A stretch of DNA of 33,325 bases from Marinobacter sp. (lineage in GTDB: Bacteria > Pseudomonadota > Gammaproteobacteria > Pseudomonadales > Oleiphilaceae): the NCBI GenBank assembly GCA_014762755.1, contig JABURI010000241.1:1-33325 (forward strand), written 5' to 3'. The notes under the pieces are model-generated. The model was not told the origin of the DNA. It saw nothing but the letters and a program-made list of their open reading frames with translations, and did no database searches. The position numbers and the translations under genes are program-made. Shown piece after piece: positions 18,501-26,598 of the stretch. Within the stretch, counting starts at the first letter, position 1; every line of letters starts with the position of its first letter.

Positions 18501-20747
18501 GTCCCGCGCGACCTGGCTGATGAAACTGTAGTTACGGCCAAGTTCATCCTCGACGTCGTAATTGGCGACCCGGAAGATCAATGACGAAGGGTTGCGCAGC
18601 AAGCTCTCGACCAGCTGGGGAAATACCTCCCGGCTTGAAAAAATGAAGGGCCCCCGTTCGGTGAAGGTACCACCAAGAGTGATGGTAAGTGGCGTTCCCG
18701 TCGTAAGTTCTGAGTTGGCGACCAACGTGGCTACCGGCAGGAAGCGGTCCCGCGAGCCGACCTGTTGAAGGACAGTGATTTCGAGGTTGCGCAGCGTGAA
18801 GGGTACATTCCCCTCGTTGGTAATGGTCACAGGAACCTCGATGCTGGCCCCGACCACCTCGCGGGTGACTGTCTCGGTGGTGCTCAGCTCAAGGCCTTTG
18901 GCCAGAGATTGTTCGTAGGCTTCTTGTGACTCCCGTGCAGAACTCCGCTCGCTTTGCCAGCTGTTGGTACCGGTGTAGTAACCGAAGCCGGTAACTTCGA
19001 TTCCGCCGGAGAGATCTTTGGAGCCCCCGCCAAAAAAGTTGCCGGAACCAACGCCTGTCCTGAAGCCGCCCCCGCCACCATACTCATCGGTGTGAGTGTC
19101 GGATTTCGAGAAGGAGGTATTGTCGCTTTTGGCCAACGTCGTGCTGGTGTTCGAGTCCTCGGTGATCACCTGGCCCGATTCGTCGGTGTAGCTGTAGCGT
19201 TCATCGATTTGCAGGCGGACGTCACCAACCTCTATGTTTACCTGGGGCACGTCCGCCACTTTGGGATCCCGGTTCAGTTCGAACAGTTCCTGGGCGTCGG
19301 TCAGCTGGTCGCCGTCACTATCGGCGAGGATCACCGAGGTGCTCAGATCAAAATGCTCGAAGCCATCCTGCAAGCCGTCGAGGTCACTGTCCTGGGCGAA
19401 AGGATTGCTGAAGATCGTATTCAACTCGAGGTTGTCATCCAGGGTATCGCCGTCGGTATCGGTTACCCGCGGGTTCATGCCATATTGCAGCTCGACGGAG
19501 TCGCTCAGGCCATCGCCGTCGGTATCGGCCTTCGCCGGATCACTGGTGACCTCGCGGGTGACGATGTCGCCGTTGGCCAGTTCAATGATCACGGTGTAGC
19601 CGGACTGCTCTTCGTTGTCGTACAGGCCGTCGCCATCCGTATCCACCAGCTCCGTGGCCCCCGGCGGGGTGCCGGCAAAGGTCGCGGTGTTGGCCGTGAC
19701 GACCACCGTGGTGCCGTTCGAGACTTTCAGTTGCTGGCCATACCTGTCAGTGGCATTGGTAACTTTGACCTCATAGGTCACTTCGTTCTGGGACCAGGTG
19801 GTCAGTTCAACCGCCTGGCGGTCCGCACTGGCGAAACGCGCATCACGGACGCCCAGGAAACCCGCTTCGGAATTGACGTTGGCCTGGCTGATCGCAAAGT
19901 TTGCGGGAATGGGGGTGTCATCGCTCATCGGTTTGTTGAAAACCACCAATACGCGGGTGTTATCTAGCGATGCCGCGCTGACAACGGACGGAGGCTCCGC
20001 CGTGGCAGTTGCGAGTGATGTACCAAGGAAAGTCTCGCCGGAAGCCGGTAGATACAACGGCAGGTTGCTGATGCGGCTGGTAACGTTTTCCACCGCCAGG
20101 CTGTAGTAGACATCCGCCTGTTGTGCGGTTGTCAGCATCACGGTATCGGCACCAGCGCCCAGGGTCGCGGTTTTAACGTCCAGTGGCTGCCCGTTTGCCG
20201 AGGTCATACGATAGTTCTTTACCTGGCCTGCGGAGTCTGAAACAGGCTCGTTGAACGCGAGGAATACGGCCGTGTCGCTCAGGGACTTGGTGCTGGTTAA
20301 TGTCGGCTCTTCGCTGCCATTACCGGTGAATTGAATTGGCTGGTCATCAATGCTGACGAGATCCAGATACAGGGTTCCGTTCGGAATCAGCTGTACATCT
20401 TCCTCGGCAGGCTCCAATTGCAGGAGAACGGAGCTGCCGTCTTCCCGGGGAAATGAGCCCACGACAGGTACGCTGTTACCGTTGGGCAGTGTGATGCTGT
20501 AATTGGCGATGTTGCCCGCGACGGCAGGATCAGCCGATTCGGCAAATCGTACCTCGACATATTTTGTACTCAGTGCAGAAACACCGGCAATTGGCGGTAA
20601 TTCGGTGGCGTTGACGCTGATGTTGTTGGCATCGGTCGCATCATTCGAGTCCCCGCCACCACCCCCGCAGGCAGCAAGTAGCAGGGCCGTAATGAAAAGT
20701 GTTGCCAGCGTGGCTGTAGTTGAAATCCTTCGTTCTTGAAGTGACAT
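15546..20747 (-). CDS. Giant predicted lipoprotein with thrombospondin type 3 repeats (function unknown)
   Basis: The product has 1733 residues. A lipoprotein signal ends in lipobox LAAC with C27, then GGGGGDSN, suggesting outer-membrane anchoring and possible surface exposure. Three Ig-like units resembling bacterial Big domains follow (about 55-140, 152-240, 255-350; VYFNEP/VVFNKP-like strands). A first block of five Asp-rich TSP3 units (DTDGDGLYD type, about 369-485) leads to a unique Ser/Thr/Gly-rich region (about 505-760). Then come three GDD-type repeats (about 818-915, 1140-1190, 1229-1278) interleaved with about eleven more TSP3 units (1004-1497). A beta-rich C-terminal domain (about 1512-1733) contains several Cys. 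A short Cys motif lies at 929-952 (CRVDGDCQTGTCSG). The TSP3 loops should bind many calcium ions and stiffen the chain. A GGAGGGA ribosome-binding site precedes ATG 20747. An adhesin, matrix protein or toxin-like role is only inference. Confidence 0.85.
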   Translation of the reverse strand: MSLQERRISTTATLATLFITALLLAACGGGGGDSNDATDANNISVNATELPPIAGVSALSTKYVEVRFAESADPAVAGNIANYSITLPNGNSVPVVGSFPREDGSSVLLQLEPAEEDVQLIPNGTLYLDLVSIDDQPIQFTGNGSEEPTLTSTKSLSDTAVFLAFNEPVSDSAGQVKNYRMTSANGQPLDVKTATLGAGADTVMLTTAQQADVYYSLAVENVTSRISNLPLYLPASGETFLGTSLATATAEPPSVVSAASLDNTRVLVVFNKPMSDDTPIPANFAISQANVNSEAGFLGVRDARFASADRQAVELTTWSQNEVTYEVKVTNATDRYGQQLKVSNGTTVVVTANTATFAGTPPGATELVDTDGDGLYDNEEQSGYTVIIELANGDIVTREVTSDPAKADTDGDGLSDSVELQYGMNPRVTDTDGDTLDDNLELNTIFSNPFAQDSDLDGLQDGFEHFDLSTSVILADSDGDQLTDAQELFELNRDPKVADVPQVNIEVGDVRLQIDERYSYTDESGQVITEDSNTSTTLAKSDNTSFSKSDTHTDEYGGGGGFRTGVGSGNFFGGGSKDLSGGIEVTGFGYYTGTNSWQSERSSARESQEAYEQSLAKGLELSTTETVTREVVGASIEVPVTITNEGNVPFTLRNLEITVLQQVGSRDRFLPVATLVANSELTTGTPLTITLGGTFTERGPFIFSSREVFPQLVESLLRNPSSLIFRVANYDVEDELGRNYSFISQVARDRTASITLDFGDAEAASNYLLATNGVLQNDQYLGGFSPSGKSLGLPLSYLLESSMGFPRHQTQQDVVVAGFNDALESTPAGDDVLDGNLIRTGPNGWLETRPAGDDFVANPTGVSGIIAGLNKTADSIAQGDDIQLVALNSDGLSLGTVVIDPGENGVLDTPARGDDTVDFIGGYETSRTCSAFSENAGAECRVDGDCQTGTCSGPQKLVRIKSLRNGDFNRAWVVLTSGQLPDAADFDLITVESGNNLSLAFLQDLDGDGLFARNEFLYGSTDSARDQFDNNTFGPDFLNQAQSCASASACDGLADSVDSDQDGLSDFAEVFVGWKVAIDGGALRQTYSSPRFADTDGDGLADFLEQDLREFCAPASDPRSQALCAFQNEEAISQADAIGIIAGLDKTAGTTATGDDEQLTPEGMVGLAYGTPVVGPGPNGTMDTAPAGDDVYEAASSIPPATDPTEPDTDRDNLSDYDELTGFEALLAIIDGGNQTAESSSSGDDIQRVFLNNPVAAGGILILPGANGALDSTPAGDDALRPSETVTTDPLRRDTDDDSVADGNEQARGSDPTINDASSFSDQDQDGLTDAEESMGWSDQVSTGVGPASFSSDPVTSSPSLPDSDFDGLADFVERDLRLNPNRADSDGDGISDYDEVADLSKYLAVAALYPNLNITSANTGGYGTNPAMADTDEDGLTDRQELIEGFRLSLPGATTATTVYTSPLFDDTDLDGANDGQEVAIGTNPTNADTDGDGSKDGVEIAVGTDPLTPDLAFQVVFRDIVTNQKCTDDPNASTADLRDGEVMWWIVIEDPQTGEQILLSDALDAEYLQGSDETDGAYFYLGETIAGSDYSSRDNVPGSFPLTLSPRACYYKRGKFDSSWLQLNMRSRVLTLSPGDSFGLQAAFIELDGAISEDCGKSPNFIPQRFQASEVYKSLRLRYSYDDLAQSPGGISLTQTDATDVVNAGSCTIDFRLDIDVLGAQGPKPIGFGSP
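16257..17738 (-). repeat. Second TSP3 calcium-binding repeat array within the lipoprotein
   Basis: About eleven units of the form D-x-D-x-D-x-x-x-D are scattered over residues 1004-1497. Examples are DSDQDGLSD (1058), DTDGDGLAD (1094), DTDRDNLSD (1208), DTDDDSVAD (1294), DSDFDGLAD (1363), DSDGDGISD (1385), DTDEDGLTD (1431) and DTDGDGSKD (1490). A separate five-unit array lies at residues 369-485 (19293-19643). Confidence 0.85.
16914..18296 (-). repeat. GDD / PGxNGxxDTxPAGDD internal protein repeat in the lipoprotein
   Basis: Three copies of a two-part unit occur at residues 865-915, 1140-1190 and 1229-1278. Each starts IIxGxxxTAxSxxxGDDxQ and ends, about 20 residues later, PGxNGxxDTxPxGDD. 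Two extra half units lie at 818-831 and 840-854. They alternate with TSP3 units but are unrelated to them. Confidence 0.85.
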
Positions 20748-20943
20748 GCTCCCTCCAGTCTGAGCGAGTACCTGGTCCTCGAAAACCTATGCCAACTTCA
20801 GACCGCCAGGCTGCCGGAATCGGGAGTATTCGCCAGAAAGTTGTTTTAACTACTGTTGAGTGACTAGTATTCTGGAAAGGTTGTGTATATTCATTAGTCA
20901 TAAGTATTAACTTCGCGTGTTTTCTAGACGCCCAAGAGTGCCT
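20748..20943. promoter_or_regulatory. Divergent control region between the lipoprotein and response-regulator genes
   Basis: This is a 196-nt gap between divergent genes. It is AT-rich from 20845 to 20915. GTGTATATT (20883-20891) is a reasonable -10 for the plus-strand regulator gene, without a good -35. ACTAGT (20863-20868) is a palindrome near the centre. On the minus side only the strong ribosome-binding site next to ATG 20747 is clear. Confidence 0.35.
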
Positions 20944-21567
20944 ATGAGAATTCTGATCATTGATGATCATCAGCTTTTTATCGAGGGAATACGGCATGTT
21001 GTGAAACGGCTGACGCCTGAGGCACTGGTCAGCGAATCCAATTCTGCAGAGCATGCCCTTGGCCTTCTGGAGGCCGGTGCAACATTTGATCTGGTGTTTC
21101 TCGATCTGAAGCTTCCGCAGATGAACGGCCTGTCGGTACTCCAGCGCATTCATGATTGCGGCATCTGGCTTCCCGTTGTCGTCATATCGGGTGAGGAGGA
21201 TCTTCGGACGATCAAGTCCGCTCTGGACCTGGGGGCGCTGGGTTTTATTCCCAAGGCATTCAGTGGCGAACAGTTACTTACCGCACTTGAATCCATCCTT
21301 GCGGGCAACCTGTTTGTACCGGAGGCTTTGAGCAAAAAACTGGAGGGTCTTCAGGCCCGCAGGTTTGAACAGGATGGCAATATCACCCGCCGCCAAAAGC
21401 AGGTTCTCGAACTGTTGGCTGAGGGCTACACCAACCGACAGATCGCTGTCAGCCTGTCCCTGACGGAGCATACGATCAAGGCCCACGTCAGTGCACTGTT
21501 CATTGAACTGAATGCCGGTAACCGAACCGAATGCGTCCGAATCGCAGAGTCACGAGGGCTTCTGTGA
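20944..21567 (+). CDS. LuxR/NarL-family response regulator
   Basis: This is a DNA-binding two-component regulator. From ATG 20944 it has 207 residues. The receiver domain (1-120) has the acidic pair D7/D8, phosphoacceptor D54 (LVFLDLKLP), S82 and K104 (FIPKA). The LuxR helix-turn-helix spans about 145-203 (ITRRQKQVLELLAEGYTNRQ, then TEHTIKAHVSALFIELN). An upstream in-frame GTG at 20917 would add nine residues before the canonical receiver start and lacks a ribosome-binding site, so ATG 20944 is preferred. It is divergent from the giant lipoprotein gene and 52 nt before the hybrid kinase, which suggests that the pair may control the lipoprotein. The target is inferred from position only. Confidence 0.93.
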   Translation: MRILIIDDHQLFIEGIRHVVKRLTPEALVSESNSAEHALGLLEAGATFDLVFLDLKLPQMNGLSVLQRIHDCGIWLPVVVISGEEDLRTIKSALDLGALGFIPKAFSGEQLLTALESILAGNLFVPEALSKKLEGLQARRFEQDGNITRRQKQVLELLAEGYTNRQIAVSLSLTEHTIKAHVSALFIELNAGNRTECVRIAESRGLL

Positions 21568-21619
21568 TAGCCCCCGATATTCTCGGAACGTGATAGCTGG
21601 CCATCGGGGAACCCGATAA

Positions 21620-23365
21620 ATGAATGACCACGAAATTGAGCAGCGGATTACGCTGGCCGCCCTGGAACCCTATATTGAACGCATGGGCCAGGCGGCCTTG
21701 CTTATGTTGGTGGTGCCGTCATCGGTTGTCGTCGTCTTATGGACGCAGATCAATCAGGTGCTGCTCGTGGTTTGGTGGCTGTTGATGGCTGCATTTATCG
21801 GAGGCCGTTATCTCGTCTCCTCCGCCTACCAGCAAAGCAGTGTGGATGTTTCTCAAGCTGGTATCTGGGGGCAGAGAATGCTGTTTTTCTCTCTCTCCCT
21901 GGGGGCACTCTGGTCTGTCGCCATACTGGCCTTTTTCGTTGAAAACTCCCCTCCACATCAGGTTTTTGTGATAACCATTGCCGTAACGCTCGGTATTGGC
22001 TCCATCTCTGCCGGAACCCATTGGCTACCCCTTTATTACGGCTATGGCGTTCCCATCCTTTTATCATTGGTGATCAGGCTTTTACTGGTGGGGACTTTGC
22101 CCTACATGGCGTTGGCGGCCATGATGATGTTGGCTCTGCTGGCATCGGTTGTGTTTGCAAGAAAGCTGAATTCAATTGTTCGTTCGGAAATGCGGTTGCG
22201 TCACGAGACGGCCGAGCTTGCGCGACAGCTACGGCTCAAGAGCCGGGAGGCCGAAGAGGCGGTGTATGCCAAGTCGCGGGTTCTGGCGGCTGCGAGTCAT
22301 GATCTGCGACAACCGTTGCATGCCTTGTCGCTTTTTTTCGATGCATTGAAAGAACCCCAGCCAGAGCAGGAACAGGTCCGGATATTTAACCGAATCGACA
22401 GCTCTATTGAATCACTGCGCAAATTGTTTGATGGTCTGTTCGACATGTCCCGGTTGGACGCCAATGTGGTCAGGCCTGAGATAAGCCATTTTGATATTCG
22501 TGAATGCCTGGAGGATCTTTGTGAGGAATATCGCAAGGAGGCCGGAAAGCGGGGGTTGCAGCTGAAGCTTCGCGCTTGCTCATGTGTCATTGAGTCTGAC
22601 CGGGCATTGTTGGAGCGAATTCTCCGGAACCTGATCAGCAACGCGTTGAGGTATACCGATTCCGGAACGGTCCTGATTGCGGCCAGAAAACGCCGGAGAT
22701 CCGTGTTGATTCAGGTCTGGGACACCGGTATCGGTATTCCTTATGACAGTCAGGAGAAAGCGTTCAGCGAATTCGGGCGACTCCAGAGTGCATCAGGAAG
22801 GCGTGAAAAAGGGCTTGGCTTCGGGCTGGCGATTGTTCGTCGCCTGTGTGAACTGATGAGGTATCCGCTGTCCATGCAGTCGAGAGTGGGGCGTGGCACT
22901 GTGCTCAGCTTCCAGGTACCGAAAGGGAATCCTGCACGGATGCCTGATCGGACTTCGGCAGCTCCACCCCCGAGCTGGCACAATCCGGGACACCGTATTT
23001 TGGTGATAGACGATGACAGCAGTATTCTGAGCGCCATGAACACTCTCTTATCCTCATGGGGATTTGAAGTGGTGGTCGCAGAAAATTATGACGACGCCCT
23101 ACGACGCCTGAAAACCGGTCCGGAAAACCTCGACCTGATTCTCTCGGATCTCAGCCTGAATGGACCCGACAACGGGATCGAAGTTGTCCGGAAGTTGAGA
23201 ACCTTGTGTGATCGCAGGATTCCGGCGATGTTGATCTCCGGCACGACAAACCCCGATCACTTGAATCTGGCGGAGACCAGTGGTCTGAGGCTCATTCATA
23301 AACCCATCAGTCCCACCCGGCTGCGAGGGGTGATTCAGCACCAGCTTTTGTCCGTGAGGGTTTGA
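21620..23365 (+). CDS. Hybrid sensor histidine kinase with six-helix membrane domain and C-terminal receiver
   Basis: A 581-residue inner-membrane sensor. About six hydrophobic helices occupy residues 25-180 with no sizeable periplasmic domain, so the signal may be sensed in or near the membrane. A coiled segment (183-222) leads to the HisKA domain with phospho-acceptor H227 (AAASHDLRQPLHAL). The HATPase domain shows N-box NLISNALRYT (337-346), G1 DTGIGIP (368-374) and G2 GLGFGLAIVRRL (398-409). After a Pro-rich linker comes a receiver domain with D464-D466, phosphoacceptor D510 (LILSDLSLNG) and K561. Its partner is probably the adjacent LuxR-type regulator. The SASGRREKGLGFGL pattern is the one common in hybrid kinases paired with NarL-type regulators. 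Confidence 0.94.
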   Translation: MNDHEIEQRITLAALEPYIERMGQAALLMLVVPSSVVVVLWTQINQVLLVVWWLLMAAFIGGRYLVSSAYQQSSVDVSQAGIWGQRMLFFSLSLGALWSVAILAFFVENSPPHQVFVITIAVTLGIGSISAGTHWLPLYYGYGVPILLSLVIRLLLVGTLPYMALAAMMMLALLASVVFARKLNSIVRSEMRLRHETAELARQLRLKSREAEEAVYAKSRVLAAASHDLRQPLHALSLFFDALKEPQPEQEQVRIFNRIDSSIESLRKLFDGLFDMSRLDANVVRPEISHFDIRECLEDLCEEYRKEAGKRGLQLKLRACSCVIESDRALLERILRNLISNALRYTDSGTVLIAARKRRRSVLIQVWDTGIGIPYDSQEKAFSEFGRLQSASGRREKGLGFGLAIVRRLCELMRYPLSMQSRVGRGTVLSFQVPKGNPARMPDRTSAAPPPSWHNPGHRILVIDDDSSILSAMNTLLSSWGFEVVVAENYDDALRRLKTGPENLDLILSDLSLNGPDNGIEVVRKLRTLCDRRIPAMLISGTTNPDHLNLAETSGLRLIHKPISPTRLRGVIQHQLLSVRV

Positions 23366-23412
23366 CCGGCGCCGGGGAAAGTTCCGGTATTGCTGAAGGC
23401 GGTCTCTCGTTT

Positions 23413-24405
23413 TCAGGGTTTGGTGGCAATAACCGTCGCTCGTTTCGGACCCGGATAGCCCTCCACGGTTTTCGACGGATCGTTCGGGTCGAGAAAATCC
23501 TGCAACGAGTTGAACCGCATCCAGTCGGTGGACCGCTGTTCCCCGGTGGTGGTCGCGGTGACGTCCACCACTCTGGCATCCCGAAACCCGGTACGCTGGA
23601 GCCAGCGCAGCAGAGTGTCACAACTGGGCAGGAACCAGACATTGCGCATCTGGCCATAGCGGTCCTCCGGCATCAGGCTGTAGCCCTCGGGACCGTCCAC
23701 CACCAGGGTCTCCAGCACCAGTTCACCGCCCCGGCGCAGAGTGCTCTTGAGCTCCAGCAGATGATCCAGGGGGGATCGGCGATGGTAGAGCACGCCCATG
23801 GAAAACGTGGTGTCGAAGATCTCCAGGTTGGTCGGCAGATCCTCCATCCGCACCGGCAACAGATCAACCGGAACCTCTCCCAGATACTTCTTTACCGCCA
23901 GAAACTGGAACAGGAACAGGAGGCCGGGGTCGATACCGATAACCCGCCGGGCCCCGGCGCCGTACATGCGCCAGCAGTGATAGCCGGAGCCACAGCCCAC
24001 GTCCAGTATCTGGCGGCCGCTGAGGTTCGACAGGTGGGGCGCAACCCGGTCCCACTTCCAGTCGGAGCGCCATTCGGTATCGATGAAGGTGTCAAAAAGC
24101 CGGAACGGGCCCTTTCGCCAGGGCATCAACCCGCGTAGTCCCGCTTCCAGCTTCTCATGCTCCCCCTCTGTGAGTGCCCGGCTGGATTCGAGGGTAACAG
24201 CCGAAGCATTCAGCTGCCCCCGGGTCTCCGGAAGCCCGGGCAGGGTCTCGAGAGCCCGCAGCCACCGATCCAGGTCACCGTGGGGTGCCTCTTCAAATTT
24301 GTGAGTGAACTGCGCGCGAAGGCTCTCTGCCCAATCCTGCAGGCCCTGGGCATCGAGTTCGGACAGAACCGTGTTGAAATAACGTTGCCAGTCAAAAGTT
24401 GTCAT
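23413..24405 (-). CDS. cmoB: tRNA U34 carboxymethyltransferase CmoB
   Basis: CmoB transfers the carboxymethyl group of carboxy-S-adenosylmethionine to 5-hydroxyuridine at the tRNA wobble position, making uridine-5-oxyacetic acid. The 330-residue protein aligns closely in motif order with the E. coli enzyme: [32 protein letters not shown]-type loop [43 protein letters not shown], and C-terminal [20 protein letters not shown]. It lies 16 nt after cmoA, which makes its cofactor, and ends the minus-strand cluster. Confidence 0.97.
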   Translation of the reverse strand: MTTFDWQRYFNTVLSELDAQGLQDWAESLRAQFTHKFEEAPHGDLDRWLRALETLPGLPETRGQLNASAVTLESSRALTEGEHEKLEAGLRGLMPWRKGPFRLFDTFIDTEWRSDWKWDRVAPHLSNLSGRQILDVGCGSGYHCWRMYGAGARRVIGIDPGLLFLFQFLAVKKYLGEVPVDLLPVRMEDLPTNLEIFDTTFSMGVLYHRRSPLDHLLELKSTLRRGGELVLETLVVDGPEGYSLMPEDRYGQMRNVWFLPSCDTLLRWLQRTGFRDARVVDVTATTTGEQRSTDWMRFNSLQDFLDPNDPSKTVEGYPGPKRATVIATKP

Positions 24406-24421
24406 GGATGCGTTGCAATGA

Positions 24422-25186
24422 TCATTCGGCCTTGATGGCCAGCATGGAGACGAAATTGAAACACTGATACCACAGCAGTACCTGGTCGAAACCGGCCTCC
24501 AGCAGGCGTAGGCGATGCGCCGCCAGGGTCTCCGGAATCAGCACCTGCTCGATGGCCGAGCGTTTCTGGCTGATCTCCAGGTCCGAGTAGCCGTTGGCCC
24601 GCTTGAACTCATGGTGCAGGCGGGTCTGGATCTCCTGTTCCCGCTCGGACTCGAACCGGATCTTCTCGGACAGGATCAGTACCCCGCCGGGGCGCGTAGC
24701 CGTTGCGATGCGGGCAAGGAGTTCCTTTCGCTGTTCCGGTGGTACGAACTGCAGGGTGAAGTTCAGGGTGGTGACCGAAGCATTACTCAGCTCGGTGTCC
24801 AGGATGTCCTCGCATCTCAGGGTTACCGGCAAGGGGGAATCATCCAGCGCGATGTAGTGTTCGCAGCGCTCGATCATGGCGGCCGAGTTATCAACTCCGA
24901 ACAGGCGGCAATCCCCATGGGCAATACCGTGGCGCATTGCCAGGGTGGATGCGCCCAGGGAACAGCCAAGGTCATAACAGTTGGACCCGGGCTGGGCGTA
25001 CTGCTCGGTGATCACCTCGATCATCGGGATGATGGTGGTGTAGCCGGGTACCGAGCGACGGATCATGTCCGGGAAGACGCGAGCCACGGAGGCGTCGAAA
25101 CGGAAGTCCTCCGGCTTGCGCTCGGTGGCGAACAGGCGGTCGGTGGCCTGCTCGGGTGGTTGACGGCCTGACTTGTCCTTACTCAT
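24422..25186 (-). CDS. cmoA: Carboxy-S-adenosyl-L-methionine synthase CmoA
   Basis: CmoA makes carboxy-SAM from SAM and prephenate for CmoB. From ATG at 25184-25186 the protein has 254 residues starting MSKDKSGRQ. It shows [26 protein letters not shown] (quoted in part: [14 protein letters not shown]), the binding loop [36 protein letters not shown], and the end [16 protein letters not shown]. The open frame extends 62 codons upstream, but that part is the shadow of the preceding gene. GGGAG precedes ATG 25186. The start overlaps the stop of the upstream 119-aa gene by 8 nt, indicating coupling. Confidence 0.95.
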   Translation of the reverse strand: MSKDKSGRQPPEQATDRLFATERKPEDFRFDASVARVFPDMIRRSVPGYTTIIPMIEVITEQYAQPGSNCYDLGCSLGASTLAMRHGIAHGDCRLFGVDNSAAMIERCEHYIALDDSPLPVTLRCEDILDTELSNASVTTLNFTLQFVPPEQRKELLARIATATRPGGVLILSEKIRFESEREQEIQTRLHHEFKRANGYSDLEISQKRSAIEQVLIPETLAAHRLRLLEAGFDQVLLWYQCFNFVSMLAIKAE

Positions 25187-25538
25187 CCGTGGCTCCCTGC
25201 TCCGGTACCGCTGGCCCGGTGGGTGATGGCCGCACGCACCGGACGCCACGGTTCTTGTAGTCCACCAGGATGCCCCGGAAGGAAGGATCCACATCGGCGG
25301 CAATGGCCAGGTAGCCGTTCTCGCAGACCGCATGCAACTCGGAGGCCTTGGGTGACATACGGAAGGGCTCATCCGGTGTTACGTGGATAGCCTCGAACTC
25401 GCCGACCGGCACGTGGTCCTTGTTGTCGGAATGGTCGATCCGCCCAGATGCCTCCAGTGCCAGGATGGTACCCACAATGGAAACCACGGCGGTGACAATC
25501 AGGCTGCGGACGGTATAACGGGCTTCACTCTGGCTCAT
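25179..25538 (-). CDS. Small membrane-anchored protein of unknown function
   Basis: This 119-residue protein is one I do not recognise. A single hydrophobic helix near the N-terminus (about 11-28, RSLIVTAVVSIVGTILAL) is followed by a polar region that is probably periplasmic. Two Cys residues (about 71 and 100: HAVCENGY, GVRCVRPS) could form a disulfide. The tail is Pro-rich. It starts 33 nt after srkA and its stop overlaps cmoA, so it is translated as part of this cluster. The overlaps and clean frame argue that it is a real gene. Confidence 0.75.
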   Translation of the reverse strand: MSQSEARYTVRSLIVTAVVSIVGTILALEASGRIDHSDNKDHVPVGEFEAIHVTPDEPFRMSPKASELHAVCENGYLAIAADVDPSFRGILVDYKNRGVRCVRPSPTGPAVPEQGATDE

Positions 25539-25571
25539 GCCTACCTCGTTGTGACGTGAATGGAATCTCGG

Positions 25572-26588
25572 TCAGTACTGGCCGGGGATGTTGATGGCCG
25601 GGGCCTGCAGGGCCGCCATCTGCTCTCGCAGGGACAGAACTTGATCAGACCAGAAACGGGGCTGGGCAAACCAGGGGAAGAAGCGGGGGAAGGCCGGATC
25701 ATCCCAGCGTTTGGCCAGCCAGGCGCAGTGGGCGATCTGCCGGTAGCAGCGCAGGGGCTCGATCAGGTGACGTTCCCGGCGGTTGAAGTCCCGGAACATC
25801 TCGTAGCCTTCCAGCAGTTCACCAAGCTGGGCGCCGCGCTCATGATCCTCGCCGTTCAGCAGCAACCACATGTCCTGGATCGCCGGGCCGGAGCGGCAGT
25901 CGTCCAGGTCGACAAAGAGCATCTGCTCGTCCCGGCACAGAATGTTACCAGCATGGCAGTCACCATGCAGGCGCAGGGTGTCCACAGGCCCGGCGTCGTC
26001 GATCCGGGCGGCGCACAGGTCCAGCAATTGTGGAATCAGGCTGTCCCAGGCCGGTCGTAAATCTTGCGGGATCCAGTCACCCTCGATCAGTAACCGGTTA
26101 TTGGACTCGATGCCGTCCATCAGGGCAAAGGCGGGACGGTGATGGAAGCGTTCGCGGGCCCCGATGTTATGGAGTTGCCCGAGCCACTGCCCCAGGCGGA
26201 ACAGCGTATCGGTGACGCTGGTATCGGGTGCGTGGCCGCCGCGTTGGGGAAAGATGGCAAACCGGAAACCGCCATGCTCCCCCAACGTGTCACCGCCAGC
26301 CAGGGCCACTGGCGCCACCACCGGTATCCCAGCTTCCTGAAGCTCCAGGGTAAATGTGTGTTCCTCGCGGATGGCGGCTACATCCCAGCGGCCCGGGCGA
26401 TAGAACTTGGCAATGACCGGCGCCCGATCCTCAAGGCCGACCTGGTAGACCCGGTTCTCGTAGCTGTTCAGGGCAAACAGGCGCCCGTTGACCGGAAAAC
26501 CCGCCTCTTCCATGGCGTCCAGAATGGCGTCAGGTGTCAGGGCATCATAGGGGTGGCCAGATACAGCCGGTTGCGGGTCGTGGGGCAT
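25572..26588 (-). CDS. srkA: Stress response kinase SrkA (RdoA/YihE family)
   Basis: SrkA is a Ser/Thr protein kinase of the aminoglycoside-phosphotransferase/choline-kinase fold that protects cells from stress-induced death in E. coli. The 338-residue protein shows the family features: NSYENRVYQVG nucleotide-binding region, VIAKFYRPGRW with the catalytic Lys, the catalytic loop RLHGDCHAGNIL (about 205-216), and metal-binding VDLDDCRSGPAIQDMW (about 223-238). Length is near the family's 328. It starts 10 nt after the 140-aa gene and is 33 nt before the 119-aa gene. Confidence 0.94.
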   Translation of the reverse strand: MPHDPQPAVSGHPYDALTPDAILDAMEEAGFPVNGRLFALNSYENRVYQVGLEDRAPVIAKFYRPGRWDVAAIREEHTFTLELQEAGIPVVAPVALAGGDTLGEHGGFRFAIFPQRGGHAPDTSVTDTLFRLGQWLGQLHNIGARERFHHRPAFALMDGIESNNRLLIEGDWIPQDLRPAWDSLIPQLLDLCAARIDDAGPVDTLRLHGDCHAGNILCRDEQMLFVDLDDCRSGPAIQDMWLLLNGEDHERGAQLGELLEGYEMFRDFNRRERHLIEPLRCYRQIAHCAWLAKRWDDPAFPRFFPWFAQPRFWSDQVLSLREQMAALQAPAINIPGQY

Positions 26589-26598
26589 AGGAATGTGG

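Noticed and set aside
16257..19643. Plus-strand open frames (for example 17622-18380 and 18954-19967) as genes within the lipoprotein region
   Set aside because: They are antisense to a continuous 1733-codon frame with clear repeats and a signal peptide; no recognisable domains.
20850..20870. Regulator-binding palindrome around TACTGTTGAGTGACTAGTA
   Set aside because: Only the outer four bases on each side and the internal ACTAGT are symmetrical; too weak to call an operator.
23366..23412. Terminator between the hybrid kinase and cmoB
   Set aside because: A CCGGCGCCGG palindrome is present but without a T tract on either side; not supported as an intrinsic terminator.
25187..25372. Extended N-terminus of CmoA
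   Set aside because: The extra 62 codons overlap the 119-aa gene in another frame, have shadow-like composition, and CmoA starts normally at ATG 25186 with a ribosome-binding site.
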